From Cutibacterium avidum ATCC 25577 (GTDB taxonomy: Bacteria > Actinomycetota > Actinomycetes > Propionibacteriales > Propionibacteriaceae), in assembly GCF_000227295.1 (NCBI RefSeq), contig NZ_JH165054.1:1238550-1302549 (forward strand): a stretch of DNA of 64,000 nt, written 5' to 3'. The notes beneath the pieces are model-generated. The model saw nothing but the letters and a program-made list of their open reading frames with translations, made no database searches and was not told where the DNA came from. Made by a program: the position numbers and the translations under genes. Every line of letters begins with the position of its first letter. Position 1 is the stretch's first letter. This document shows, piece by piece, positions 1-9,400 of this stretch.

Positions 1-1696
1 CACGGCGCAGGTGGTCAGGAGGCCCGACCTCCACGATCCGCCCGTCCTCCATGACCGCGACCTCGTCAGCCATGGCCACCTGGGACAGTCGGTGAGCCAC
101 CACCAGGGCCGTGCGTCCCTTGACCGCCTCGGCGGCGGCTCGGTCGAGGGCAGCCGCTCCCGAACTTCCGGCCTCGGCCGTCGCCTCGTCCAAGATGATG
201 ACCGGGGGATCGGCCAGCAAGGCCCGTGCCAGCGCCACCTGTTGAGCCTGGGCCGGGGAGAGTCGAGTTCCCAACCGTCCCACCACAGTGTCGACGCCAT
301 CGGGCAATGCCCCAACCCAGTCGGCACCGACCTGCTCCAGAGCCTTCAGCACTGCATCGCGAACCTGGTCATCGGGCCAGTCGTCGGCCGATGCCGGCAA
401 CCCCAGGGCGACGTCGTCGAGAAGACTGCCCGAGAAGGTGTGGATCTCCTGGCTGATGAGCACGGTTCGAGCCTGGCTTGGGGACATGACGACCTCACCA
501 GCCCGAGGTTCCAGCAACCCTGCCACGAGCGCTGCCAGGGTCGACTTGCCAGCACCGGATTCCCCGACGAGAACCATGGTGTGCCCGGCAGGAATGTCCA
601 AGCTCACCTCGTGCAGCACGTCCGGACCGTCCTGATAGCCGAAACTCAGCCCCTCCACGTGAACCGACGACGGGCCCTGGTGGGTGTGCTCGACGACGGT
701 CGGTTCCTCGTGACGGGCGTGGATCACACCCACTACCCGCTGCAGGCATACCCAGGCAGCCTGCAGGTTGTTGAGGAACATCAGCAGGAACCGTACCGGG
801 GAGAACAGCCTCAGCAGCACCAGGACTGCCGTCGCCGCCGCACCGACGCTGAGCTTGTTGCTGGTGACGAGTAGGTATCCCGTCCAGGCGACGCCGATGG
901 TCGCCACGGCCTCACCGGCCAGCAGTCTGATGACGAGCCTGTTCCCGAGGAACCGTCCGCGCAGGTTCCAGCGGATGGCCTGCCAGGATCCGCCCGCCAC
1001 CGTCCGAATACGCAGATTCTCCAGCCCAAAGGCCCGCACCACGTCAAGGCCGTGGATGGTCGAGAGGATGTGCTGGGACTGGGTTGTCGAGGCCCGCCTC
1101 TCAGCGCGATACACGGGCGGGGCAGTCCGCAGGAACTCCCGGATGGCCAGGCCGTAGAGCACGGCGGCGAGGAGCACCGGGATGAAGAAGGCCGGATGCA
1201 GACTGGCCAATGCACTCACTGACACGATCACCATGATCATGGTGTTGACAAGGCGCGGAAGGGCGCCATTCGCCGCGTCGCGTACCGCTTGGACGTCGTC
1301 GGACGCGCGTGAGACTAGGTCGGCGGTACCCGCCCGCTCCACCCGCTGCTGGTCCAGCCCCAGGCCGGCCCGGATCATCGACTCCCGCAACCGGGTGACG
1401 ATAGTCGTGAAGAAGGACGGCGTCAGTGCCTGGGCGACGCCGTTGCAGATTCCCGACCCGATCACCGCGCCGGCCATGACGAGGGCCGGGGAGAGCAGGG
1501 ACGAGGGCGAACGGCGGGCCCGAGCGGCGTCGATGATCCATCCGGTCGCCATCGGTACAGCCAGGTCCAGCAGGGCCGCCGCCGTGATGACCACGATCGC
1601 GCCGACGAAGTACCCGCGCACGCCGCGTGCCGCCCGGTGGACCTCGTGACGAACCTGGGCGACAGAGGCGAGTGGCAGCCAACGAGGAGTGCTCAT
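1..1696 (-). CDS. ABC exporter half-transporter, catalytically competent partner (3' end outside window)
   Basis: N-terminal membrane region followed by an ABC ATPase domain. Seen in the ATPase: Walker A GESGAGKST near residues 376-384, Walker B VIILDEAT with its catalytic Glu near 498, and the H-loop histidine in VVAHRLS near 530. The signature motif, normally LSGGQ, reads LSPAQ near residue 474 and is degenerate. The C-terminus runs off the left edge of the window, with at most a few dozen residues missing. The ATG overlaps the stop of the next upstream gene by 4 bp (ATGA), so the two are probably translationally coupled and form a heterodimeric exporter. It is the last visible gene of the riboswitch-controlled operon. 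The substrate is unknown; export of a corrinoid, a metal chelate or a modified peptide are all open. Confidence 0.85.
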   Translation of the reverse strand, partial: MSTPRWLPLASVAQVRHEVHRAARGVRGYFVGAIVVITAAALLDLAVPMATGWIIDAARARRSPSSLLSPALVMAGAVIGSGICNGVAQALTPSFFTTIVTRLRESMIRAGLGLDQQRVERAGTADLVSRASDDVQAVRDAANGALPRLVNTMIMVIVSVSALASLHPAFFIPVLLAAVLYGLAIREFLRTAPPVYRAERRASTTQSQHILSTIHGLDVVRAFGLENLRIRTVAGGSWQAIRWNLRGRFLGNRLVIRLLAGEAVATIGVAWTGYLLVTSNKLSVGAAATAVLVLLRLFSPVRFLLMFLNNLQAAWVCLQRVVGVIHARHEEPTVVEHTHQGPSSVHVEGLSFGYQDGPDVLHEVSLDIPAGHTMVLVGESGAGKSTLAALVAGLLEPRAGEVVMSPSQARTVLISQEIHTFSGSLLDDVALGLPASADDWPDDQVRDAVLKALEQVGADWVGALPDGVDTVVGRLGTRLSPAQAQQVALARALLADPPVIILDEATAEAGSSGAAALDRAAAEAVKGRTALVVAHRLSQVAMADEVAVMEDGRIVEVGPPDHLRR

Positions 1697-3465
1697 GACA
1701 ACATCCCCCGGTAATCCTCGCGGGTCAGCAATTCGCGATGTGGAGCGCGGGCGACTTCGTGGCCGTCACCGTCGAGCATGACGACCTCATCCATGCAGTC
1801 CAGCAGGGCCGGGGACGTGGTGGCGATGACGGTGGTGCGTCCCCGCCGCAACTCCTGCAGCCGTTCAGCGATGGTGGCGGTCGTGGCGGCGTCGATGCTG
1901 GTGGTGGGATCGATCAGCACCAGACCGTCAGGGGAGTGCAGCAGGGCTCGCGCCAGGGCCAGGCGCTGACGCTGACCTCCGGAGACATGGCGTCCGCCCT
2001 CCCCGACCTCGGTCTCCAGACCGCGCGGCAGCGCTTTCGCGACGGCGTCCAGGGCGGCGGCGTTGACGACAGCATTGAGTTTGGCAACCGTCGTCTGGCG
2101 ATCCAGCACGATGTTGGCCCGCGCGGTGTCGTCGAAGAGTTCCGGGGCGCGTGGAGCCACCAGGACCAGACGACGTCGCTGGGACGGGTTGAGACGACTG
2201 GCCGGCACCCCGTTGAGCAGGGTTTTCGGCCCGTGGTCGATGGCGTCAGCCAGTGCGTCGCAGACTTGCTGCGGGGCGACGATCCCCAGGTGTGTCCCGG
2301 CCGGGACGTCCAGACAGAAGTCCGGCTCCTCGACTGGAACCCGTAGCCAGACCGGGCCGTCTCCGGGAGTGGTGCGGGCCCCGTCGTCGGGATGGACCGG
2401 CCAGGCCGCAGGGCTGTCACGCAGCTCGCAGAGCCTGTCCCCGGAGGCGTTGGCGCTGGATAGCATCGTTGCGGCGTCGACGCCCAGGGCTCGTAGCGGC
2501 GGCCCAAGGGTCTGCGCCAGACCCACCACGGTGACGAGCTGCCCGACGCTGATGTGACCCGTGAGGGCGAGCCACCCGGCCAGCACCGTAAGGGCGGTGA
2601 TGAACACGCCGACCGAGGCGTTGATGGTGCCGGTGTAGACCCCCTTGATCCGACGGTTGCGCAGGGTGGCCGCCAGCCCCTCCCGACTCGCCGCGCGGAA
2701 TCTCTCGGTGGCGCGGTGCTCGGCCGACAGTCCCTGGATGACGCGCAGCCCGCTGGTGAGATCGGCTGCGGACCCGGCCACCGCGGCCTCGGCCCGCCGC
2801 TCTCGGCGGGTGCTGCGCTTGACCGGGGCGACCCCCTTGACCGACAACAGGATGAGCAGCGGGACGATGCACACCGTCGCCAGTGCCAACCACCCGTTGA
2901 TGAGAGCCATCGCGACGAGGGAACCGAGCAGGGTGACGGCGTTGCCGGGGATCGAGGTCAGGGCGATGAAGGCTCGCGACACCGCCCGGACGTCGGTGAC
3001 GACGACGGCGAGAAGATCACCGGGAAGACGGGACGTCCCACCTATTCCCCCCGGAGCAGTGATCCGATCGAGGGCCTGGACACGGAGGTCGTGCTCGGCC
3101 AGCCCGGCCCCGACATTGGTCTGCATCCGCACCGTCTGGGCCACCGCACGGACCACGTAGGCCAGCGCAACCAGGGTCAGCCAGCCGGCAAGGGCAGCAG
3201 CATTGGCCGCGACCACTCCGTCATCAATGGCGCGGCCGAGGGCCATCGGCACCCCGATGTTGACCAGGCTGACGAAGGCTGAGGCGATCGACCCCGGCAG
3301 CAGCCACCGCTTCCCGTCGTGAGACATCTGACGCACCACGGCCCGCCCGTCGTGGACCTCGTCGAGGTCGATGAGAGGGACGTCGATGGGCGGCGGGGTC
3401 TGTCTGGGGATGTGTGGAAGCCAACTCAGCCTCGGCTGCCAGTGCCGACGGGGAGTACGTATCAC
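1693..3465 (-). CDS. ABC exporter half-transporter with degenerate ATP site
   Basis: 590 residues: membrane domain, then an ABC ATPase-like domain. The signature VSGGQRQRLALARAL is intact near residue 494. No Walker A is present: the expected GxxGxGKST stretch reads GIVAPQQVCDALAD. The Walker B Glu is Pro (LIDPTTS) and the H-loop His is Thr (VIATTSP). It should therefore supply a signature motif to its partner's ATP site without hydrolysing ATP itself. The GTG start at 3465 overlaps the stop of the chelatase gene (GTGA). An in-frame extension further upstream exists but would lie inside that gene and looks non-coding. The partner encoded at 1-1696 has the reverse pattern of losses. Confidence 0.85.
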   Translation of the reverse strand: MIRTPRRHWQPRLSWLPHIPRQTPPPIDVPLIDLDEVHDGRAVVRQMSHDGKRWLLPGSIASAFVSLVNIGVPMALGRAIDDGVVAANAAALAGWLTLVALAYVVRAVAQTVRMQTNVGAGLAEHDLRVQALDRITAPGGIGGTSRLPGDLLAVVVTDVRAVSRAFIALTSIPGNAVTLLGSLVAMALINGWLALATVCIVPLLILLSVKGVAPVKRSTRRERRAEAAVAGSAADLTSGLRVIQGLSAEHRATERFRAASREGLAATLRNRRIKGVYTGTINASVGVFITALTVLAGWLALTGHISVGQLVTVVGLAQTLGPPLRALGVDAATMLSSANASGDRLCELRDSPAAWPVHPDDGARTTPGDGPVWLRVPVEEPDFCLDVPAGTHLGIVAPQQVCDALADAIDHGPKTLLNGVPASRLNPSQRRRLVLVAPRAPELFDDTARANIVLDRQTTVAKLNAVVNAAALDAVAKALPRGLETEVGEGGRHVSGGQRQRLALARALLHSPDGLVLIDPTTSIDAATTATIAERLQELRRGRTTVIATTSPALLDCMDEVVMLDGDGHEVARAPHRELLTREDYRGMLS

Positions 3466-4454
3466 GCTGCTCCCGGACCGCCGACCGACTCGAGGGGACG
3501 CCGCCTCATGCGGTGTGGCAGGACGAGCCGGGCGGACTGGGTGAGGTCGTCGGTGGTGATCTCGGTGCGTCCGTTCCACGCCGCCAGGGTGCGTGCGGCC
3601 CTCACCATCATGATGTCGGCCCGGTGGCCGTCGACATGGGCGTTGATGCAGGTGCGGGCGACCGTCATGAGGGTCTCGTCGTCGATCTGTACCTCCTTGA
3701 CGAGCTCGGTGGCCCGTCCGATCCTCTTGCTGGTCTCGTGACCTTCCTGTTCCCACTTGCGTGAGAAGCCGGTCGGATCGTCCTCGAAGGCCAGACGGCG
3801 CCGGATGACCTCGATGCGCTTCTCGGGGTCGTCCTCACCTCCGACGGTGACGCACAGTCCGAACCGGTCGAGCAGTTGGGGACGCAGTTCTCCCTCCTCG
3901 GGGTTCATGGTGCCGACCAGAGTGAATCGCGCCGGATGGGTCACGCTGACGCCCTCGCGCTCGACGGTGTTGACCCCCATCGCGGCCGAGTCCAGCAGCA
4001 GGTCGACGATGTGGTCGTCGAGGAGGTTGACCTCGTCGACGTAGAGGATCGCGCGGTGGGCCGCGGCCAGCAGACCGGGCTCGAAGCGGCGTCGCCCCTC
4101 GCGCAGGGCCGTCTCCATGTCGAGGGTTCCGGTGACGCGGTCCTCGGTGGCTCCCACCGGCAGCTCGACCACGGGCACCCGGACGGTGCGCGGCTCGGGT
4201 ATGGTCTCGGGCAGCCCGAGCTCGGTAGCGTGGACCGGATACTCCTCGGGGGACAGGTGGTAGGCCCCGGGAACCTCCTGGTGCTCCGGGAGCAGGGCTG
4301 CCAGGCCACGCACCGCCGTGGACTTCGCGGTTCCCTTCTCGCCGCGGATGAGTACCCCGGACAGATCGGGGCTGATCGAGGCGAGGATGAGGGCCAGCTT
4401 CATCTCCTCCTGTCCGACGATGGCGCAGAAGGGGTAGACGGGGCGTTGTGCCAT
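3462..4454 (-). CDS. Magnesium-chelatase-type AAA+ ATPase, I subunit (ChlI/BchI-like)
   Basis: 330 residues, close to the usual length of ChlI/BchI. Seen: Walker A GEKGTAKST near residues 38-46, Walker B ILYVDEVNLLDD near 136-147, and the family block TMNPEEGELRPQLLDRFGL. In this family the I subunit forms the ATP-driven ring that powers metal insertion into a tetrapyrrole by the large H/CobN subunit. Neighbouring genes encode a D-type subunit (1 bp upstream) and CobN, so the three probably form one chelatase. In actinobacteria ChlI/ChlD-type subunits commonly stand in for CobS/CobT. The metal and the ring are inferred to be cobalt and a corrinoid because of the riboswitch, and this has not been shown. 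Confidence 0.88.
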   Translation of the reverse strand: MAQRPVYPFCAIVGQEEMKLALILASISPDLSGVLIRGEKGTAKSTAVRGLAALLPEHQEVPGAYHLSPEEYPVHATELGLPETIPEPRTVRVPVVELPVGATEDRVTGTLDMETALREGRRRFEPGLLAAAHRAILYVDEVNLLDDHIVDLLLDSAAMGVNTVEREGVSVTHPARFTLVGTMNPEEGELRPQLLDRFGLCVTVGGEDDPEKRIEVIRRRLAFEDDPTGFSRKWEQEGHETSKRIGRATELVKEVQIDDETLMTVARTCINAHVDGHRADIMMVRAARTLAAWNGRTEITTDDLTQSARLVLPHRMRRRPLESVGGPGAA

Positions 4455-4455
4455 G

Positions 4456-6420
4456 TCAGCGGTCCTTTCGGGGTTGGGTCGGGTCGAGTTGGGAGACGAC
4501 GTTCACGAGGTCGTCGGCACGTAGGTCGTCGATGCGCAGGCAGGGTCCGCCCAGGGCCATCGCGATGTCGTTGGCCCTGGACAGTTGGATGCCGCGGGGG
4601 TCTTCGGTGTCGATGACGACCCAGCTGAGACGCCGGTCGGCACCGATCTCGTCCGCCACCTTGAGGGCTTCGTCGGTGGCGCGGGAGTTGGGTTTGCCGT
4701 CCAGATCGACGTTGCCGCGTCCGTCGGTGACGAGCACCAACAGCGGACGCAGACCGGGGTCCTTGAGCAGCAGGGGCCGGACGACCTCGCAGGCCGTCAC
4801 GAGCCCAGCCGCCAGAGGAGTGCGACCGCCGACGGGAAGCTCGGCCAGGCCGCGTTGGGCGACCTCCACCGAGGAGGTCACCGGGACGAGCACCTCGGCC
4901 CGGTCGCGGCGGAAACCGATGAGGCAGACCCGGTCACGCTTGACGTAGGCGTCGAGCAGCAGGGAGAGGATGGCCCCCTTGGAGGCGGTCATCCGGCCCC
5001 GTGACCCCATCGACCCGGAGGCGTCGACGACGAGGATGACGCAGGAGGCCGACCGTCCGGTCCTCACCTTGGCCCGCCAGTCAACCGGCTCGACGTGGAC
5101 CGCCATCGCGGGGCGATTCGGGTCGGCTCGGCGTGACCTCTGGTGCACCGCGGCGGCACGCAGGGTGGCGTCCAGGGCAAGGTCGTCGGGGACGGTCGTG
5201 AGGCGGGCCGAGATGTAACGACCGCGTCGATCCTTGCTGCGGGTACGCAGGCGTCGTCCGGAGGCGCGGCGCGCCAGACGATCCTGACCGGGTTCCAGAG
5301 GCCGAATGGCGAAAGGATCTCCGATGGCAGCGACCTGTTCCCCGGGGTTGGGCTGTTGGTTCGGCTGGTCGGTCTGGTCATCAGGATCTGCGTGGTCATC
5401 GGGTTGCTGGTCGTCCTGACTACTGGTTGGGGGAGCATCATCCTCGTCCTGCGACCCGTTCTCCACATCGTCGCTGGGGCCAGGGTCGGGCTGATCAGGC
5501 CGTTGATCTGGTTGGTTGGGCTGCTGGTCCTCGGACTGCTCCTGCTGTGGCGGTTCCGGTGGCGGTGGCGGGTCCGACGGGGTCTCGTCGCGGCGGCGAT
5601 GCCGCAGCACCATCTCGCTGACCGCAAGCACGTCGTCCTCGGTGGCGACCCCGCGGCCGGCCAGGGCGGCGTGGGCTCGGGTGGCCTCCGCCATGACGAT
5701 GTCGGCCCGGTGGCCGGCGACGTGGTTTTGCCGGCACAGTGAGGAGATGAGTTCGGTGACGACGTTGTCGAGGCGCTCCCCGTTGACCATTCCGCGGGCC
5801 CGTTCGATGACATCAGCCTGACGACCTTGCTCCTCCCGCCACGTCGAGAGGAAAGCAGCGGGGTCGGCGTCGTGGTCGAGCCGACGCCGGATGATCTCGG
5901 CGCGAGTGTCCGGGTCCGACTCGCCGTGCACCTCGACGCACAGTCCGAACCGGTCCAGCAACTGGGGGCGCAGAGCACCTTCCTCCGGGTTCATGGTCCC
6001 GACCAGGACGAATCGGCTGGCCAGGGTGGCCGTCAGGCCCTCCCGCTCCACCCGGAACGTACCGGCGCAGGCGTCGATGACGAGGTCGACGAGGTGGTCG
6101 TCGAGGAGGTTGACCTCGTCGACGTAGAGCACCCCGCCGTCGACCTCGCTCAGCAGGCCCGGCTGGAGTACTGGCCGGCCCGACGTCAGGGTGGCCTCCA
6201 GGTCGAGTCCTCCGACGAGACGATCCTCGGTGGCGCCCAGGGCCAACGTCCTCATCACCTGACTCGGCAGCAGCTCTGCCAGACCACGGACCACCGTCGA
6301 CTTGGCCGTCCCCTTCTCACCACTGAGGACGACCCCGCCGATACGGGGGTTGACCGCGCACAACAGCAGGGCAAGTTTCGTCTCGTCCTGTCTGACGATG
6401 GCGGTGAAAGGGTAGGTCAT
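4456..6420 (-). CDS. Magnesium-chelatase-type AAA+/VWA protein, D subunit (ChlD/BchD-like)
   Basis: 654 residues in three parts. The N-terminal AAA+ domain (about 1-270) has Walker A GEKGTAKST and Walker B LYVDEVNLLDD. A low-complexity Pro/Gln/Asp-rich linker covers about 275-355. The C-terminal von Willebrand A domain has the MIDAS motif DASGSMGS near residue 470. This is the architecture of the chelatase D subunit, which bridges the ATPase ring and the large subunit. In many plant and phototroph D subunits the AAA+ site is degenerate, whereas here the nucleotide-binding motifs look complete. The ATG overlaps the cobN stop by one base (TGATG). Confidence 0.88.
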   Translation of the reverse strand: MTYPFTAIVRQDETKLALLLCAVNPRIGGVVLSGEKGTAKSTVVRGLAELLPSQVMRTLALGATEDRLVGGLDLEATLTSGRPVLQPGLLSEVDGGVLYVDEVNLLDDHLVDLVIDACAGTFRVEREGLTATLASRFVLVGTMNPEEGALRPQLLDRFGLCVEVHGESDPDTRAEIIRRRLDHDADPAAFLSTWREEQGRQADVIERARGMVNGERLDNVVTELISSLCRQNHVAGHRADIVMAEATRAHAALAGRGVATEDDVLAVSEMVLRHRRRDETPSDPPPPPEPPQQEQSEDQQPNQPDQRPDQPDPGPSDDVENGSQDEDDAPPTSSQDDQQPDDHADPDDQTDQPNQQPNPGEQVAAIGDPFAIRPLEPGQDRLARRASGRRLRTRSKDRRGRYISARLTTVPDDLALDATLRAAAVHQRSRRADPNRPAMAVHVEPVDWRAKVRTGRSASCVILVVDASGSMGSRGRMTASKGAILSLLLDAYVKRDRVCLIGFRRDRAEVLVPVTSSVEVAQRGLAELPVGGRTPLAAGLVTACEVVRPLLLKDPGLRPLLVLVTDGRGNVDLDGKPNSRATDEALKVADEIGADRRLSWVVIDTEDPRGIQLSRANDIAMALGGPCLRIDDLRADDLVNVVSQLDPTQPRKDR

Positions 6421-9400
6421 CAGGCCAACCCCAGCCCGGCCAGGTCGAGCCCACCATCAGCGGTCACGGACGCAGAGCGCGTCGCAGCGGCGGACGGGTG
6501 CGGGTCGTCGGAGACCTCCTCGATGGTCCCCTCGATGTCGGCGTAGGTGTCCTGCAACTCCTCGACGGTGCCCGGGTCGGCCTGCCAGATGTTGCGCTGG
6601 GCGGCGTCAAGGAGCTTGTCCACGATGTTGTGCAGGGCGTGCGGGTTGACCTCGTGGAACCACTCCTGCATCGCCGGGTCGAGGGCATAACGACGCGCCA
6701 CCTTCTCCCACAGGCCGTCGTCGACGACGTCGGCGGTGGCGTCCCAGCCGATGAGGATGTCGAGCACCTTGGACAGGTCCCCGGCCCCTTTGTACCCGTG
6801 GCGCTGCAGACCCTCGATCCACGACGGGTTGAGGATTCGGGAGCGCAGGATGATCCGGGCCTCCTGCGTGGTGGTGCGTGTGGCGATCCGGGCGGGATCG
6901 GAGGAGTCACCCACGAACGACATCGGTGCCTCACCGCGCACCGTCGTCGCAGCGGCGATGAGCCCGCCGTAGTAGTTGTAGAAGTCGGTGCAGCTGAGCA
7001 TGTCGTACTCGCGGGTGTCCTCGTTCTTGACGGTGACGTCCATCCGCGACAACGCAGCGGTGAATCTCTCGGGCTCCACGTCCCCGAACACCCCCTCGCC
7101 GTAGGCGTGGGAGGAGGCCGCGATGTAGGCCCGACCCAGATCGGCCTTGTCCTGCCACGCCTTGGTCTCGATGAGTTCCTCCACATCAGCGCCGTATCCG
7201 CCGGGTGGGCAACCGAAGACCCGCAGTGTCGCCTTGCGACGAGCCTGCTCGACGTCGATCCCGCGAGCGATCATGTCGGCGACGTCGGCCTCGACGTGGG
7301 CGCGCAACATGTTGTCGTCGTCGGCCTCCGGCAGGGCGGCGACCATCCGGACCGCCCGGTCGACTATCTCGACGAGGTTGGGGAGGGTGTCCCGGAAGAG
7401 CCCCGAGATGCGCGGGGAGACGTCGATGCGAGGGCGCCCCAGCTCGACCGGGTCGATGATCTGCAGCCCGCTGACAAGGCCCGATGACTCCCAGATCGGA
7501 CGCACCCCCATGAGGTACAGGATCTCGGCGATGTCGGCCCCGCCGCTGCGCATGTTGGCCGTCCCCCACACCACGACCCCGACGGTGCGCGGCCAGGGCT
7601 GGTCGGGGTGGGCCTCGGCGTACCCGGCGAGCAACTGGTCGGCCAGCTCGACCCCTTCCAGCCATCCGGTTGGTGTCGGCATGGCCTCGGGATCCAGGGA
7701 GAAGAAATTCCGACCGGTCGGCAGGATGTGGGCGTTACCCCGGCTGGGTGCCCCCGACGGTCCAGGAGACACGAATCCGCCGTCCAGAGCCGTCATGATC
7801 GACTCGATCTCGTCCCGGGTGGCGTCCAGACGCGGCATGAGGTCGGTGATGACCCAGGTGAGGGTCTCGACGACATCCCCGCGTTCGGCGCCGAGTTGTT
7901 CGAGACTCATCTGGACCGCCAGGTCTCGGGCTTTGTTGGCGTCGAAGCATCCGCCGTGGTGACAGGCGATGACCGGGGCCAGCAGGTCGACACACTGCTG
8001 GTGGGCAGCTTCCATGATCCCGCGTCCGGTCAGGCCATCCGGCAGGTCGGCGGTGACGGTGACCGGCTCGCCAGCCTTCGCGCTGACCTCGTCGAGACTC
8101 GTCCCCCAGGCGTCCAGCACCGCTTCCCGCAGGGACGGCACGTGGCCGTTGGACTGACGGGTCAACTGGGCGACGTACTCCACCTCGGCCGCGGCGGGGT
8201 CGTCCTGGTCGGCGACGAGCTGTCCGAGCACGTGCAGACCGTCGGAGATCTCGCGGTCCTGCAGCTCGAGCAGGTGGTGATGGACCTTGTCGAGCAGCTG
8301 GACGGGGTCGGTGTCGACGTCCTCGGGGGCCAGCCCCAGATCAGTGTCCAGACCGGCCTCCACGACGGCGCCCCACACCTGTTCGGCGACGAGACGGGCG
8401 CGCTGCGGGCTCTGTGACTCCGCCCCGGCGTGTTCGCGCAGGATCCGGTCGATCTCGGCGGTGGAGTCGTACAGACCTGCCTGACGCATGGGAGGGGTGA
8501 GGTGGTCGACGAGGGCGGCGGCGCTGCGTCTCTTGGCTTGGGTGCCCTCGCCGGGATTGTTGATGATGTACGGGTAGATGTTGACCAACCGGTCCAAGGC
8601 GAGTTCCGGGTAGCACTCCTCGGACAGGCCCAGCCCCTTGCCGGGAAGCCATTCCAGGCTGCCGTGGGTGCCGACGTGGATGACGGCGTCGGCCTTGAAG
8701 ACGTCACGGATCCAGCGGTAGTGGGCCAGGTAGTGGTGCGGGGGAGGCAACACCGGGTCGTGGATGACGGAATCCGTGACGGCCTCGAAGTTCCCGCGCG
8801 GCGGCTGAATCGTCAGCAGCACGTTGCCGTCGAGGTGACCGGCGAAGGAGAACTCGTCGTCGTGGACGAAGAGGGTTCCTGGGTGCGGCCCCCAGTTGCG
8901 GTCCATGCACTCCCGTACGGACTCCGGCAGTGCCCGGTACCAGGGGCGGGAAGTCTCCAGATCGGCGTGGGCCTCGGCGCGGTCGTGCATCTGTTCGGGA
9001 GTAAGCCAGCGCTGGTCGCAGGTCAGGCAGGACAGCAGCACCTGGGCGATGTCGTCGGCATGGTCGAACTGTTCCGGGACGTCGTACCCCTCATCGGCCA
9101 TCCGGATGAGCAGTTGGCGCACTGACTCGAAGGTGTCCAGCCCCGTCGCACAGCCGATGCGGTCGTTGCGTGGCGGGTGGTGGTGGAAGACGATCGCGAC
9201 CTTGCGCTGGTTGGCCGGGGTGCGGGCCAGGCGAGCCCAGGACAGAGCCAGCTCGGCCATCGCCTCGGGGCGTCCCGGGACCGGGATCATGCGAGGAACG
9301 ATGGCTCCGGTGAGTTCGTCGACCTCGTCGGTTTCCCGGGTGGCGAGGAACTTGGTGATGAGGGCGCCGTCGAGCTCCGGTTGGGCGGCCTGGGTGGCGA

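Noticed and set aside
3466-3756. N-terminal extension of the degenerate half exporter by 97 residues
   Set aside because: The extra segment is His/Arg/Pro-rich and lies inside the ChlI-like gene. The GTG at 3465 overlapping the stop gives a normal exporter N-terminus.
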